From: Rhizobium lentis
GTDB taxonomy: Bacteria > Pseudomonadota > Alphaproteobacteria > Rhizobiales > Rhizobiaceae
DNA length: 64,000 bases
NCBI RefSeq assembly: GCF_014200175.1
Contig: NZ_JACHBD010000001.1
Location: forward strand, 744,001-808,000
Direction of reading: 5' to 3'
Shown: positions 10,453 through 18,847 of the stretch, piece by piece
Numbering within the stretch: the stretch's first letter is position 1
How the letters are laid out: every line of letters begins with the position of its first letter
Program-made: the position numbers and the translations under genes
Notes under the pieces: generated by a model
Databases searched by the model: none
What the model was told of the DNA's origin: nothing
Seen by the model: the letters and a program-made list of their open reading frames with translations, nothing else

Positions 10453-10478
10453 AACGGCCCGTTGGTTAACGGGCCGTT
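10453..10478 (-). terminator. Terminator hairpin of dctA
   Basis: AACGGCCCGTT-GGTT-AACGGGCCGTT is a perfect eleven-base-pair stem with a four-base loop, 26 bases beyond the dctA stop. On the dctA strand the downstream sequence is T-containing (TGCTTATTGG). The loop and stem repeat the theme of the hairpin at 10295. Confidence 0.7.
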
Positions 10479-10504
10479 GCAAAGATTGCCAATGATCACG
10501 CTGC

Positions 10505-11836
10505 TTATTCGGCGGGCTGGAGACCGGCAGCCGACGTCTCCTCGGTCTCGCCGCCCAAGGCTCTGGCAAGCTGCCCCGTATCCAGCTCGTTTTCCCAGCG
10601 CGCCACGACGATCGTCGCGACCGCATTGCCGACCAGGTTGGTCAGTGCCCGGCACTCCGACATGAAGCGGTCGATGCCAAGGATCAGCGCCATGCCGGCG
10701 ACCGGCACGGAAGGCACGACGGAGAGCGTCGCGGCAAGCGTGATGAAGCCGGCGCCGGTGATGCCTGCGGCACCCTTGGAGCTCAACATCGCCACGAGCA
10801 GTAGCAGGATCTGGTCGCCCCAGGAGAGATTGATGCCGGTTGCCTGAGCGATAAAGAGCGCTGCCAGCGTCATGTAGATGTTGGTGCCGTCGAGATTGAA
10901 GGAATAGCCTGTGGGAATGACGAGCCCGACGACCGAACGCTTGCAGCCGGCATTTTCCATCTTGTTCATCAGGCCCGGAAGTGCGGCCTCCGAAGACGAG
11001 GTGCCGAGCACCAGCAGCAGTTCTTCCTTGATGTAACGCAGCAGCGCCAGGATCGAGAAGCCGTTGTAGCGGGCAACCGCGCCAAGCACGACGAGAACGA
11101 AGAGCAGTGAGGTGATGTAGAAGGTGCCGATCAGCATCGCGAGATTGGCGATCGATCCGATGCCGTACTTGCCGATGGTGAAGGCCATGGCGCCGAAGGC
11201 GCCGATCGGGGCGGCCTTCATCAGAATGGCGACCAGTTTGAAGATCGGAGCCGTCAGAGCGTTGAGGAAAGTCACGACCTGCTCGCCCTTTTCGCCGACC
11301 ATGGCAAGCGCGATGCCGAAGAGCACCGAGAAAAACAGCACCTGCAGAATATCGCCGTCGGCAAAGGCGCCGACGATCGTCGTAGGGATGATATTCGTCA
11401 GGAAGCCGACGATGCTTTGCTCATGCGCCTTATCGGCAAAGGTGGCGACGGCCTTCGGATCGAGCGATGCCGGATCGATGTTCATCCCGGCGCCGGGCTG
11501 GACGACGTTGGCGACGATCATGCCGATGACGAGCGCCAGCGTCGAGAAGGTCAGGAAGTACAGCATCGCCTTTCCGGCGACGCGGCCGACCTTCTTCAGG
11601 TCACTCATGCCGGCAATGCCGGTCGCCACCGTCAGGAAGATGACCGGAGCGATCACCATCTTCACGAGCTTGATGAAGGCATCGCCAAGCGGCTTCAGCT
11701 GGGTGCCGAGTTCGGGATAGAAATGGCCGAGCAGGATGCCTGCGGCGATAGCCGCGAGAACCTGGACGTAGAGATGGGAATAGAAGGGCTTCCTGCCCTT
11801 GCTGTCTGCGACTGCATCGAGTGGTGCTGCGATCAT
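10505..11836 (-). CDS. dctA: C4-dicarboxylate transport protein DctA
   Basis: 443 residues, matching rhizobial DctA. It is a sodium/proton-dicarboxylate symporter of the DAACS family that imports succinate, fumarate and malate across the inner membrane, essential for feeding nitrogen-fixing bacteroids. Visible family features include the serine-rich reentrant loop ([17 protein letters not shown]) and the conserved [19 protein letters not shown] transmembrane segment. It is transcribed divergently from dctBD, with a sigma-54 promoter at 11929-11943 on its own strand. The ATG at 11836 follows AGGAGGACATC, an excellent ribosome site. Confidence 0.97.
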   Translation of the reverse strand: MIAAPLDAVADSKGRKPFYSHLYVQVLAAIAAGILLGHFYPELGTQLKPLGDAFIKLVKMVIAPVIFLTVATGIAGMSDLKKVGRVAGKAMLYFLTFSTLALVIGMIVANVVQPGAGMNIDPASLDPKAVATFADKAHEQSIVGFLTNIIPTTIVGAFADGDILQVLFFSVLFGIALAMVGEKGEQVVTFLNALTAPIFKLVAILMKAAPIGAFGAMAFTIGKYGIGSIANLAMLIGTFYITSLLFVLVVLGAVARYNGFSILALLRYIKEELLLVLGTSSSEAALPGLMNKMENAGCKRSVVGLVIPTGYSFNLDGTNIYMTLAALFIAQATGINLSWGDQILLLLVAMLSSKGAAGITGAGFITLAATLSVVPSVPVAGMALILGIDRFMSECRALTNLVGNAVATIVVARWENELDTGQLARALGGETEETSAAGLQPAE

Positions 11837-11928
11837 GATGTCCTCCTAAAGGCTCGTCCGGAACGAACTCCGGCCTCCCGAGCCGTTCGCTTCAATCCAA
11901 CAGCTCAGCCGTTGTTGCGCTCTTCTTC

Positions 11929-11943
11929 GCAATCGCCGTGCCA
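11929..11943 (-). promoter_or_regulatory. Sigma-54 (-24/-12) promoter of dctA
   Basis: On the minus strand the sequence reads TGGCACGGCGATTGC, a full match to TGGCAC-N5-TTGC with the required GG and GC spacing. It lies about 93 bases upstream of the dctA ATG. Rhizobial dctA is known to need RpoN and phosphorylated DctD. Confidence 0.92.
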
Positions 11944-12020
11944 GTTTCGCCCCTTCCGCCTAAGTGATTGTGTTTATGTCGTAAAAAATGTCTGACGGGC
12001 CAGCAGCCCACCCTGCCAAT

Positions 12021-12076
12021 GCGAAAACCCACACAAATCCATTTGCGTCTCGTGCGGAAAAATGCACAAATCCGCC
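12021..12076 (-). promoter_or_regulatory. Candidate tandem DctD-binding sites upstream of dctA
   Basis: CACAAATCC occurs twice, at 12032-12040 and 12065-12073, exactly 33 bp apart (about three helical turns), and the second is framed by GCGGA and TCCGC arms. The block sits about 80-130 bp upstream of the -24/-12 element, where tandem DctD sites are known in rhizobia. It overlaps the first codons of the longest dctB frame. Confidence 0.55.
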
Positions 12077-13936
12077 ATGTCCTTGTCAGTCTCGCAAAGG
12101 CTTTGGCCCTCCCTGCCCTTGCACCACCGCATTCGCAGAATGTGGTGGACCTATGCGGTGCTCGCCCTCGCGGCCGTCGCCGCAAGTCTATTGGTGAGCG
12201 GCGAGGTCGGCCGGCGCCGAGCGGAAGCTGCCCTGGAGGAACAGGCCCGCACCGATGCGAGGATGAACGTGGCGCTGCTGCGCACGGTTCTCGAGAAATA
12301 CCGGGCGCTGCCCTTCGTGCTGTCGCAAGATACCGCGCTCGCCGCCGCCCTGGCGGGACGCGACGCCGGCACCTTCGAGCAGTTGAGCCGGAAGCTTGAG
12401 ACACTGGCCGCCGGTACGAAGGCCGCCGTCATCTATGTCATCGACAAGGATGGCATCGCGGTTTCGGCCAGCAACTGGCGCGAGCCGACGAGCTTCGTCG
12501 GCAGTGACTATCGCTTCCGCGAGTATTTTCAAGGCGCCGTCGCTCAAGGGCAGGCCGAGCATTTCGCGCTCGGCACCGTCAGCAAGAAGCCCGGCCTTTA
12601 TATTTCCGAGCGGATATCAGGCCGCAACGGCCTCCTGGGCGTCGTCGTCGTCAAGGTCGAATTCGACGATGTCGAGGCGGATTGGAATGCCTCGGGTGCC
12701 CCGTCCTACGTTATTGACGATCGCGGCATCGTCCTCATCACCAGCATTCCTTCCTGGCGGTTCATGACGATCGGCCGCATTGCCGAGGATCGGCTGACCG
12801 CGATCCGCGAGAGCCTTCAATTCGGCGACGCGCCGCTTCAGCCGCTGCCACTCGATATCGTCCGGCAGCTTGGCGACGGGCTTGCTGTCGTCGAGATCGT
12901 CACGCCCGGCGGCGCCGGTAAGACCAGCTTTCTCAATGTCGTGATGCCGATCCCTGCGACCGGCTGGCATCTGCAGCATCTTGTTGCATTGGGGCCGTCC
13001 GTAGATGCGGCGGTCCGCGAAGCGCGCATGCTGGCGGTGCTTTTGCTTTTGCCGCTCCTGGCGGGCGCAGCCTTCCTTTTGCGCCGCCGCCAGACGATTA
13101 CCCTGAGGATTTTCAGGGAGCAGCAGGCGCGTGAAGAACTGGAACTGCGCGTGGCCGAGCGGACGCTGGATCTCAGTCAGGCGCGGGATCGGCTGCAGGC
13201 CGAGATCGCCGGTCACCGCAGCACCGAGCAGAAGCTGCAGGCGGTGCAGCAGGATCTGGTGCAGGCCAACCGGCTGGCAATCCTGGGCCAGGTTGCCGCC
13301 GGTGTCGCCCATGAGATCAACCAGCCGGTGGCGACCATCCGCGCCTATGCGGACAATGCCCGCACCTTCCTCGACCGCGGCCAGACGGCGCCCGCCGGTA
13401 AAAATCTGCAGAACATCGCCGCACTGACGGAGCGCATAGGCTCGATCACCGAGGAGTTGAAGAGCTTCGCCCGCAAAGGCCGCGGCAGCGCCGAGCCGAC
13501 AGGCTTGAAGGACGTTATCGAGGGGGCGGTGATGCTGTTGCGCAGCCGCTTTGCCGGCCGAATGGATACGCTCGACATCGCGCTGCCGCCGGCCGAGTTG
13601 CAGGTCATGGGCAGCAGGATCCGTCTCGAGCAGGTGCTCATCAACCTGCTTCAGAACGCGCTCGAGGCCGTGGCGCCGAAGGCCGAAGACGGTCGCGTTG
13701 AAGTCAAGACATCGGTCGATGCGGAAACGGTTACGCTGACGGTTGCCGACAACGGCCCCGGCATTTCGCCTGAAATCCGCAAAGGCCTGTTCACGCCGTT
13801 CAACACCTCGAAGGAAAAAGGTCTCGGTCTCGGGCTTGTCATCTCCAAGGATATCGTCGGCGATTACGGCGGCCGGATGGAGGTGGAGAGCGATGGGAGC
13901 GGGACAAGGTTCATCGTTCATCTGAGGAAGGCTTGA
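12062..13936 (+). CDS. dctB: C4-dicarboxylate sensor histidine kinase DctB
   Basis: Membrane sensor kinase of about 620 residues. The order is an N-terminal transmembrane helix ([16 protein letters not shown]), a periplasmic double-PAS sensing region that binds dicarboxylate ([15 protein letters not shown]), a second transmembrane helix ([18 protein letters not shown]), a coiled coil, then the HisKA motif [17 protein letters not shown] and the ATPase motifs [15 protein letters not shown] and GLGLGLVIS. It phosphorylates DctD, encoded three bases after its stop. Start is uncertain: ATG 12062, ATG 12077, or one further in near 12140, because the first codons overlap the dctA control region. Confidence 0.95.
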   Translation: MHKSAMSLSVSQRLWPSLPLHHRIRRMWWTYAVLALAAVAASLLVSGEVGRRRAEAALEEQARTDARMNVALLRTVLEKYRALPFVLSQDTALAAALAGRDAGTFEQLSRKLETLAAGTKAAVIYVIDKDGIAVSASNWREPTSFVGSDYRFREYFQGAVAQGQAEHFALGTVSKKPGLYISERISGRNGLLGVVVVKVEFDDVEADWNASGAPSYVIDDRGIVLITSIPSWRFMTIGRIAEDRLTAIRESLQFGDAPLQPLPLDIVRQLGDGLAVVEIVTPGGAGKTSFLNVVMPIPATGWHLQHLVALGPSVDAAVREARMLAVLLLLPLLAGAAFLLRRRQTITLRIFREQQAREELELRVAERTLDLSQARDRLQAEIAGHRSTEQKLQAVQQDLVQANRLAILGQVAAGVAHEINQPVATIRAYADNARTFLDRGQTAPAGKNLQNIAALTERIGSITEELKSFARKGRGSAEPTGLKDVIEGAVMLLRSRFAGRMDTLDIALPPAELQVMGSRIRLEQVLINLLQNALEAVAPKAEDGRVEVKTSVDAETVTLTVADNGPGISPEIRKGLFTPFNTSKEKGLGLGLVISKDIVGDYGGRMEVESDGSGTRFIVHLRKA

Positions 13937-13938
13937 TC

Positions 13939-15285
13939 ATGGCCACACCGATGCCAGTTGCGCTAATCGACGACGACAGTGATTTGCGCCGCGCCACGGC
14001 CCAGACCCTCGAACTCGCCGGGTTCTCCGTCTCGGCCTATGACGGCGCAAAAACCGCCCTGGCGGAGCTTACGGCCGATTTTACCGGCCCTGTTGTCACC
14101 GATATCCGCATGCCCGAGATCGACGGGCTGCAGCTGTTCGCCACGCTCAAAGACGTGGATGCCGACCTGCCCGTCATTCTGATGACCGGCCACGGCGATA
14201 TCCCGATGGCCGTACAGGCCATCCAGGACGGCGCCTATGATTTCATCGCCAAACCCTTCGCAGCCGACCGCCTCGTCCAGAGCGTCCGCCGCGCCAGCGA
14301 AAAACGGCAGCTCGTTCTGGAAAACCGCATGCTGCGCAAGGCGGCCGACGATGCGCAGGAGACCTTGCCGCTGATCGGCCAGACGCCTGTCATGGACAAT
14401 CTCAGGAAGATCCTTCGCCATATCGCCGATACCGATGTCGACGTGCTGGTCGCCGGCGAAACCGGCAGCGGCAAGGAAGTCGTTGCCCAGATCCTGCATC
14501 AGTGGAGCCATCGCCGAAACGGCAATTTCGTGGCGCTGAACTGCGGGGCGCTGCCCGAAACCGTCATCGAAAGCGAGCTGTTCGGCCACGAAGCCGGCGC
14601 CTTTACCGGCGCCCAGAAGCGCCGGACCGGCCGCATCGAACATGCAAGCGGCGGCACGCTTTTCCTCGACGAGATCGAAAGCATGCCTGTCGCCACGCAG
14701 GTCAAGATGCTGAGGGTGCTGGAGATGCGCGAAATCACCCCGCTCGGCACCAACGAGGTGCGCCCGGTCGACCTGCGCGTCGTCGCGGCAGCCAAGATCG
14801 ACCTTGGCGATCCCGAGGTGCGCGGCGATTTTCGCGAGGATCTATATTATCGGCTGAATGTCGTGACGATTTCGATTCCGCCGCTGAGGGAACGTCGCGA
14901 CGATATTCCGCTGCTGTTTTCCCACTTTGCCGCCCGCGCCGCCGAGCGCTTCGGCCGCGATGTGCCGCAGCTTTCGGAGGCGGTTCGCCGCCACCTTGCC
15001 TCGCATCCATGGCCCGGCAACGTTCGCGAACTCTCTCATTATGCCGAACGCGTGGTGCTTGGCCTCGAAGGCGGCGGAGCTCCGTCCCTTCCCCCGCAGC
15101 CGACCGGCGGCACGCTGCCCGAGCGGCTGGAACGCTACGAGGCGGAAATCATCCGCGACGCGCTCGCGAGCAATGACGGCGACGTGCGACGCACCATCGA
15201 GGCGCTTGGCATTCCGAGAAAGACGTTCTACGACAAACTCCAGCGGCACGGCATCAACCGCGGCGGTTATGCCTCGCGCAAATAG
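13939..15285 (+). CDS. dctD: C4-dicarboxylate response regulator DctD (NtrC family)
   Basis: 448 residues, the known length of R. leguminosarum DctD. An N-terminal receiver has the acidic pocket near D11-D13 and the phosphoacceptor D55 ([10 protein letters not shown]). The central AAA+ domain has Walker A GETGSGKE and the sigma-54 contact loop GAFTGA. A C-terminal Fis-type helix-turn-helix ([19 protein letters not shown]) binds upstream of dctA. A TTG at 13933 overlaps the dctB stop, but the ATG at 13939 gives the standard N-terminus. It is co-transcribed with dctB. Confidence 0.97.
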   Translation: MATPMPVALIDDDSDLRRATAQTLELAGFSVSAYDGAKTALAELTADFTGPVVTDIRMPEIDGLQLFATLKDVDADLPVILMTGHGDIPMAVQAIQDGAYDFIAKPFAADRLVQSVRRASEKRQLVLENRMLRKAADDAQETLPLIGQTPVMDNLRKILRHIADTDVDVLVAGETGSGKEVVAQILHQWSHRRNGNFVALNCGALPETVIESELFGHEAGAFTGAQKRRTGRIEHASGGTLFLDEIESMPVATQVKMLRVLEMREITPLGTNEVRPVDLRVVAAAKIDLGDPEVRGDFREDLYYRLNVVTISIPPLRERRDDIPLLFSHFAARAAERFGRDVPQLSEAVRRHLASHPWPGNVRELSHYAERVVLGLEGGGAPSLPPQPTGGTLPERLERYEAEIIRDALASNDGDVRRTIEALGIPRKTFYDKLQRHGINRGGYASRK

Positions 15286-15286
15286 T

Positions 15287-15754
15287 TCAGACTTCCACCA
15301 GCCCGAGCTTCTTCACTTGCCGGATCGTCAGCATGGTGCGCACGGTATCGACATGTTCGTTCGCCGTCAGCACCTCGATGACGAAATCCTGGAAGTGGGT
15401 CAGATTTTCCGCCACGCAATGCAGCAGGAAATCGCTGTCGCCCGAAACCATCCAGGCCTGGCGCACCAGCGGCCATTCGGTAGTCGCCGCGGCAAACGCC
15501 TTGAGGTTTCCTTCAGACTGGTGTTTGAGCCCGACCATGCAGAAAGCGACCAGATCGAAGCCTAGCTTCGGGCTGTTCAGCATGGCGTGATAGCCTTCGA
15601 TGATGCCGGCTTCCTCGAGCTTGCGCACCCGGCGCAGGCAGGGCGGCGCCGAAATGCCGACGCGATCGGCGAGCTCGACATTGGTCATGCGGCCGTCGGC
15701 CTGCAGCTCGCGGAGGATCTTTATGTCGATGACGTCGAGTTCGGTGCGACCCAC
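15287..15754 (-). CDS. Lrp/AsnC family transcriptional regulator
   Basis: 155 residues with an N-terminal winged helix-turn-helix (MTNVELADRVGISAPPCLRRV) and a C-terminal ligand-binding/oligomerisation (RAM) domain. It starts at a GTG (15754) preceded by AAGAAAGG; the open frame upstream of this has no homology and is not coding. It converges on dctD, only two bases from its stop, and is divergent from trxB. The arrangement lrp / trxB / lsrB matches other rhizobia. The effector is probably an amino acid. Confidence 0.92.
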   Translation of the reverse strand: MGRTELDVIDIKILRELQADGRMTNVELADRVGISAPPCLRRVRKLEEAGIIEGYHAMLNSPKLGFDLVAFCMVGLKHQSEGNLKAFAAATTEWPLVRQAWMVSGDSDFLLHCVAENLTHFQDFVIEVLTANEHVDTVRTMLTIRQVKKLGLVEV

Positions 15755-15985
15755 ATCATGGCCTTTCTTTAATTCTCGGCGGCGAGCTTCTATATAAAGC
15801 CGCGGAATACGCAAGAAAGTTTCACGCTGATGACGGATTCTTGCACAACAGGGTGATTTGCCTTGTTGGTAACGCAAGGCTGCCCTTGAATAAAAGCATT
15901 GGTCGTTCATAAATGGCGCATGGACCGCGAAACGGCCGCATTCGCTATTTAGCCGCCGCCCTCCTGCCAGTCGAAAGGAAATAAC

Positions 15986-16960
15986 ATGCCCGCCCGCCAC
16001 ACCAAGGTGCTCATCATCGGTTCCGGACCCGCGGGCTATACCGCCGCGGTCTATGCCGCGCGCGCCATGCTGAAACCGGTTCTGATCGCCGGTCTCGAAC
16101 AGGGCGGTCAGCTGATGATCACCACCGATGTCGAGAACTATCCGGGCTTTGCCGATCCGATCCAAGGTCCCTGGCTGATGGAGCAGATGCTGCAGCAGGC
16201 AAAACATGTCGGCGCCGAGATCGTCAACGACCTCGTGACCGAGGTCGACATGAACCAGCGTCCCTTCGTCGCCCGCACCGACAGCGGCCAGGTCTGGACC
16301 GCCGATACGCTGATCATCGCCACCGGCGCCAAGGCCAAGTGGCTCGGCATCGAAAGCGAGCAGCATTTCCAAGGCTTCGGTGTTTCGGCCTGCGCCACCT
16401 GCGACGGCTTCTTTTATCGCAACAAGGATGTGATCGTCGTCGGCGGCGGCAACAGCGCTGTCGAAGAGGCGCTCTATCTCTCCAACATCGCCAAGTCAGT
16501 CACATTGGTACACCGTCGCGATACCTTCCGCGCCGAGAAGATCCTGCAGGAACGTCTGTTCGCCAAGGAGAACGTCAAGGTGCTGTGGAACACCGAGGTG
16601 GCCGAAATAACCGGCACGCCGGCCAAGCCCCCGATGCCGCAATCCGTCTCCGGCGCCCGCCTGCGGAACGTCAGAACCGGCGCGATCACCGAGATGGCGA
16701 TCGACGGCGTCTTCGTCGCCATTGGTCACGCGCCGGCAACCGAGCTCTTCAAGGACAAACTGAAGCTGAAGGATAACGGCTATCTCTGGACCGCGCCGGA
16801 TTCGACCGCGACCAGCCTCGAGGGTGTCTATGCCGCTGGCGACGTGACCGACGACACCTTCCGTCAAGCCGTCACTGCCGCCGGCATGGGGTGCATGGCA
16901 GCGCTCGAGGCCGAGCGGTATCTGACGGCCCACATGCCCGTCGCCGTGGCCGCGGAGTAA
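15986..16960 (+). CDS. trxB: Thioredoxin-disulfide reductase
   Basis: 324 residues. The FAD-binding GSGPAGYTAA motif is at the N-terminus, the redox-active CATC is at 136-139, the NADPH-binding GGGNSAVEEAL follows, and the C-terminal FAD motif is YAAGDVTD. The enzyme passes electrons from NADPH to thioredoxin in the cytoplasm. GAAAGGAAATAAC precedes the ATG. The lsrB-type regulator gene follows within 25 bases and is probably co-transcribed, which suits the known role of LsrB in redox responses. Confidence 0.97.
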   Translation: MPARHTKVLIIGSGPAGYTAAVYAARAMLKPVLIAGLEQGGQLMITTDVENYPGFADPIQGPWLMEQMLQQAKHVGAEIVNDLVTEVDMNQRPFVARTDSGQVWTADTLIIATGAKAKWLGIESEQHFQGFGVSACATCDGFFYRNKDVIVVGGGNSAVEEALYLSNIAKSVTLVHRRDTFRAEKILQERLFAKENVKVLWNTEVAEITGTPAKPPMPQSVSGARLRNVRTGAITEMAIDGVFVAIGHAPATELFKDKLKLKDNGYLWTAPDSTATSLEGVYAAGDVTDDTFRQAVTAAGMGCMAALEAERYLTAHMPVAVAAE

Positions 16961-16982
16961 GATCGGCATGAGAGGCGGGGGA

Positions 16983-17879
16983 ATGCCACTGGATTGGGAC
17001 AAGCTGCGTATTTTCCACGCAGCGGCCGAGGCGGGTTCATTCACGCATGCGGCGGATAAACTCCATCTGTCCCAATCCGCCATCAGCCGCCAGGTGAGCG
17101 CGCTCGAGCAGGATGTCGGCACCAAGCTGTTTCACCGCCATGCTCGCGGCCTGATCCTGACAGAACAGGGCGAACTACTGTACCGCACCGCCCATGACGT
17201 GCTGCTCAAGCTCGAAACCGTAAAGATGCAGCTCACCGAGACGACCGAGACGCCGTCCGGAAAGCTGCGTGTGACGACGACCGTCGGTCTCGGCCAGGGC
17301 TGGCTGACCGACAAGATCCAGGAATTCCTGCAGCTTTACCCCGATGTGCAGATCCAGCTGATCCTCGACAATGAGGAAGTGGATGTGAACATGCGCCACG
17401 CCGACTGCGCAATCCGCCTTCGTCAGCCGCAGCAATCCGACCTCATCCAGCGCAAACTCTTCACCGTGCACATGCACGTCTATGCGGCGCCCTCCTATAT
17501 CAATCGCCATGGCGAACCGCAGAAGATCGAAGATCTTGACAATCACCGCATCATCACCTTCGGCGAGCCGGCGCCGAGTTACCTGCTCGACGTCAACTGG
17601 CTCGAAGTCGCCGGCCGCTCGTCGGACAATAAGCGCATCCCACATCTGCAGATCAACAGCCAGACCTCGATCAAGCGCGCCTGCCTGCTCGGCATCGGCG
17701 TCGCCTGCCTGCCGGATTACATCGTCGGCCGCGATCCCGGCCTGATTCAGCTGGCGATCAATGCCGACGTCCCCTCCTTCGACACCTATTTCTGCTATCC
17801 CGACGAGATCAAGAACGCCGCCAAGCTGAAGGCCTTCCGCGATTTTATCGTCAGCAAGGCCAGAAACTGGAATTTTTAA
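16983..17879 (+). CDS. lsrB: LysR-type regulator LsrB/VtlR
   Basis: 298 residues with the LysR helix-turn-helix (FTHAADKLHLSQSAISRQVS) and a periplasmic-binding-protein-like effector domain containing several cysteines (for example C142). The sequence is close to S. meliloti LsrB, a redox-responsive regulator needed for symbiosis, which is the orthologue of VtlR in Brucella and Agrobacterium. VtlR is known to activate AbcR small RNAs, and two such RNA genes lie directly downstream here. The ATG at 16983 follows GAGGCGGGGGA; another ATG at 16968 is possible. Confidence 0.9.
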   Translation: MPLDWDKLRIFHAAAEAGSFTHAADKLHLSQSAISRQVSALEQDVGTKLFHRHARGLILTEQGELLYRTAHDVLLKLETVKMQLTETTETPSGKLRVTTTVGLGQGWLTDKIQEFLQLYPDVQIQLILDNEEVDVNMRHADCAIRLRQPQQSDLIQRKLFTVHMHVYAAPSYINRHGEPQKIEDLDNHRIITFGEPAPSYLLDVNWLEVAGRSSDNKRIPHLQINSQTSIKRACLLGIGVACLPDYIVGRDPGLIQLAINADVPSFDTYFCYPDEIKNAAKLKAFRDFIVSKARNWNF

Positions 17880-17926
17880 GCCAGATTAATGGAATGTTTT
17901 CCATACTATGCAAAGAGCGCATGACT

Positions 17927-17938
17927 GGCATGCACAAA
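17927..17938 (+). promoter_or_regulatory. Candidate LsrB/VtlR box upstream of first AbcR sRNA
   Basis: GGCATGCACAAA lies six bases before the -35-like TTGCCG (17945-17950), which is 16 bases from the -10-like CCATAT (17967-17972). The same box recurs at 18150-18161 with identical spacing. The shared region extends upstream to GCGCAT four bases before the box. Assignment to VtlR is inference. Confidence 0.6.
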
Positions 17939-17979
17939 TGTGGGTTGCCGTTTGCCCATTAAACCACCATATCGCACAT

Positions 17980-18095
17980 AGCTGATGCACATGGTGGCTT
18001 TTCCTCCCAGTTCCACCGCATTAGCTGTTCCCCTCTGGAGGTTTTTGACCTTCACACTTATAAGGGCCCTGGTTTTCCAGCGGCCCTCTTTTTTT
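17980..18095 (+). ncRNA. abcR: AbcR-type trans-acting sRNA, copy 1 (alpha-r15 family)
   Basis: A predicted RNA of about 116 nt starts seven bases after the -10-like CCATAT and ends in a strong intrinsic terminator: AGGGCC and CTGG pair with CCAG and GGCCCT around a TTTT loop, followed by seven Ts. It contains the unpaired CCTCCCAG motif that in AbcR RNAs binds Shine-Dalgarno regions of ABC-transporter mRNAs, and a second pyrimidine-rich region CCCCTCTGGAGG. A near-copy follows 107 bases later. AbcR RNAs in S. meliloti occur as a tandem pair in the same intergenic region next to lsrB. The 5' end is inferred by aligning the two copies. Confidence 0.87.
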
Positions 18096-18149
18096 GCCTT
18101 GACGCGCTTGGCAATGCTGCGTCGCAAAAAATTTGTGCGGCGCATAGCA

Positions 18150-18161
18150 GGCATGCACAAA
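18150..18161 (+). promoter_or_regulatory. Candidate LsrB/VtlR box upstream of second AbcR sRNA
   Basis: A second GGCATGCACAAA, again six bases before the -35-like hexamer (TTGAAA, 18168-18173) with 16 bases to CCATAT (18190-18195). Exact conservation of box and spacing in otherwise diverged sequence supports function. Confidence 0.6.
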
Positions 18162-18202
18162 AAAGCATTGAAACCTGCCTAACGAAGCACCATATCTCTA
18201 CC

Positions 18203-18317
18203 AGCTGATGCATTTCGTGGTTTCTCTCCCAGTACCACCGCATTAGCTGTTCCCCTCTGGAGGTTTTTGACCTTCACAATTAAAAGGGCCCTGGTTTTCC
18301 GGCGGCCCTCTTTTTTT
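18203..18317 (+). ncRNA. abcR: AbcR-type trans-acting sRNA, copy 2 (alpha-r15 family)
   Basis: A predicted RNA of about 115 nt. From CCACCGCATTAGCTG onward it is nearly identical to copy 1, including CCCCTCTGGAGG and the terminator AGGGCC-CTGG-TTTT-CCGG-C-GGCCCT with seven Ts. The 5' third differs but keeps AGCTGATGCA and the CTCCCAG seed. The difference in the 5' region may give the two RNAs different target sets, as reported for AbcR1 and AbcR2. I do not assign which copy is 1 or 2 by the literature numbering. Confidence 0.87.
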
Positions 18318-18373
18318 GCACAAAATTTGCGCACCGCCGGACCGCCGCCCCCTCACGCCTCCGTGATTTGCAT

Positions 18374-18389
18374 ATCGATGATCATCGAT
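18374..18389. promoter_or_regulatory. Palindromic operator candidate upstream of arsR-type gene
   Basis: ATCGATGATCATCGAT is a perfect 16-bp palindrome 24 bases before the regulator start. ArsR-family repressors bind such inverted repeats and usually control their own operon. Autoregulation is inferred. Confidence 0.5.
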
Positions 18390-18413
18390 CCATATATCGA
18401 GAAAATACGATTT

Positions 18414-18725
18414 ATGGATCGACAAACCTCGATGGACAAAGACGAGATCATTAAGGCGCTCGCGCATCCCACCCGGATGGTCATTCTGAACTGGCTGAAA
18501 AATCCGGAGGAACATTTCCTCACGCAGGAGCATCCTTTCGAAATGGGGGTCTGCGCCAGCCAATTCGAACGGTGTGGCCTGTCGCAGTCGACGGTTTCGG
18601 CCCATCTCGGGACACTGCACCGCGCTGGTCTCGTCACCACCAAACGCGTGGGACAGTGGATCTTCTACAAGCGCAACGAAGACACCATCGCAGCCTTCCT
18701 CAAGCAGCTGACACAGGATCTTTAA
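18414..18725 (+). CDS. ArsR/SmtB-family winged-helix regulator
   Basis: 103 residues from ATG 18414, or 97 from ATG 18432. The wHTH reads IKALAHPTRMVILNWL followed by the recognition helix SQSTVSAHLGTLHRAGLV and the wing VGQWIFYKRNE. It lacks the CXCXXC metal motif of ArsR proper but has two cysteines (GVCASQFERCGLSQ) just before the recognition helix, which could sense thiol-reactive compounds. The next gene is an old-yellow-enzyme reductase of reactive alkenes, so the pair may respond to electrophiles. This functional link is inference. Confidence 0.85.
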   Translation: MDRQTSMDKDEIIKALAHPTRMVILNWLKNPEEHFLTQEHPFEMGVCASQFERCGLSQSTVSAHLGTLHRAGLVTTKRVGQWIFYKRNEDTIAAFLKQLTQDL

Positions 18726-18847
18726 AATGCCCGCCGCAGCCCTGCTGGCCTGATCGGCTTGGCGTAACGGCGTTCGACCATCTCTCCGCCAGGGCCAGGC
18801 CACCCTTGCCCCTACCGAGTGATCCTCCCGCAAAAGAAAGGACCATC

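Noticed and set aside
15755..16372. Upstream extension of the Lrp-type gene frame
   Set aside because: It would run antisense into trxB and adds over 200 residues with no homology; GTG 15754 with AAGAAAGG gives the normal Lrp length.
17906..18243. Small open frames of 60-84 codons overlapping the AbcR region
   Set aside because: They cross the sRNA terminators and promoters, have no ribosome sites and differ between the two RNA copies.
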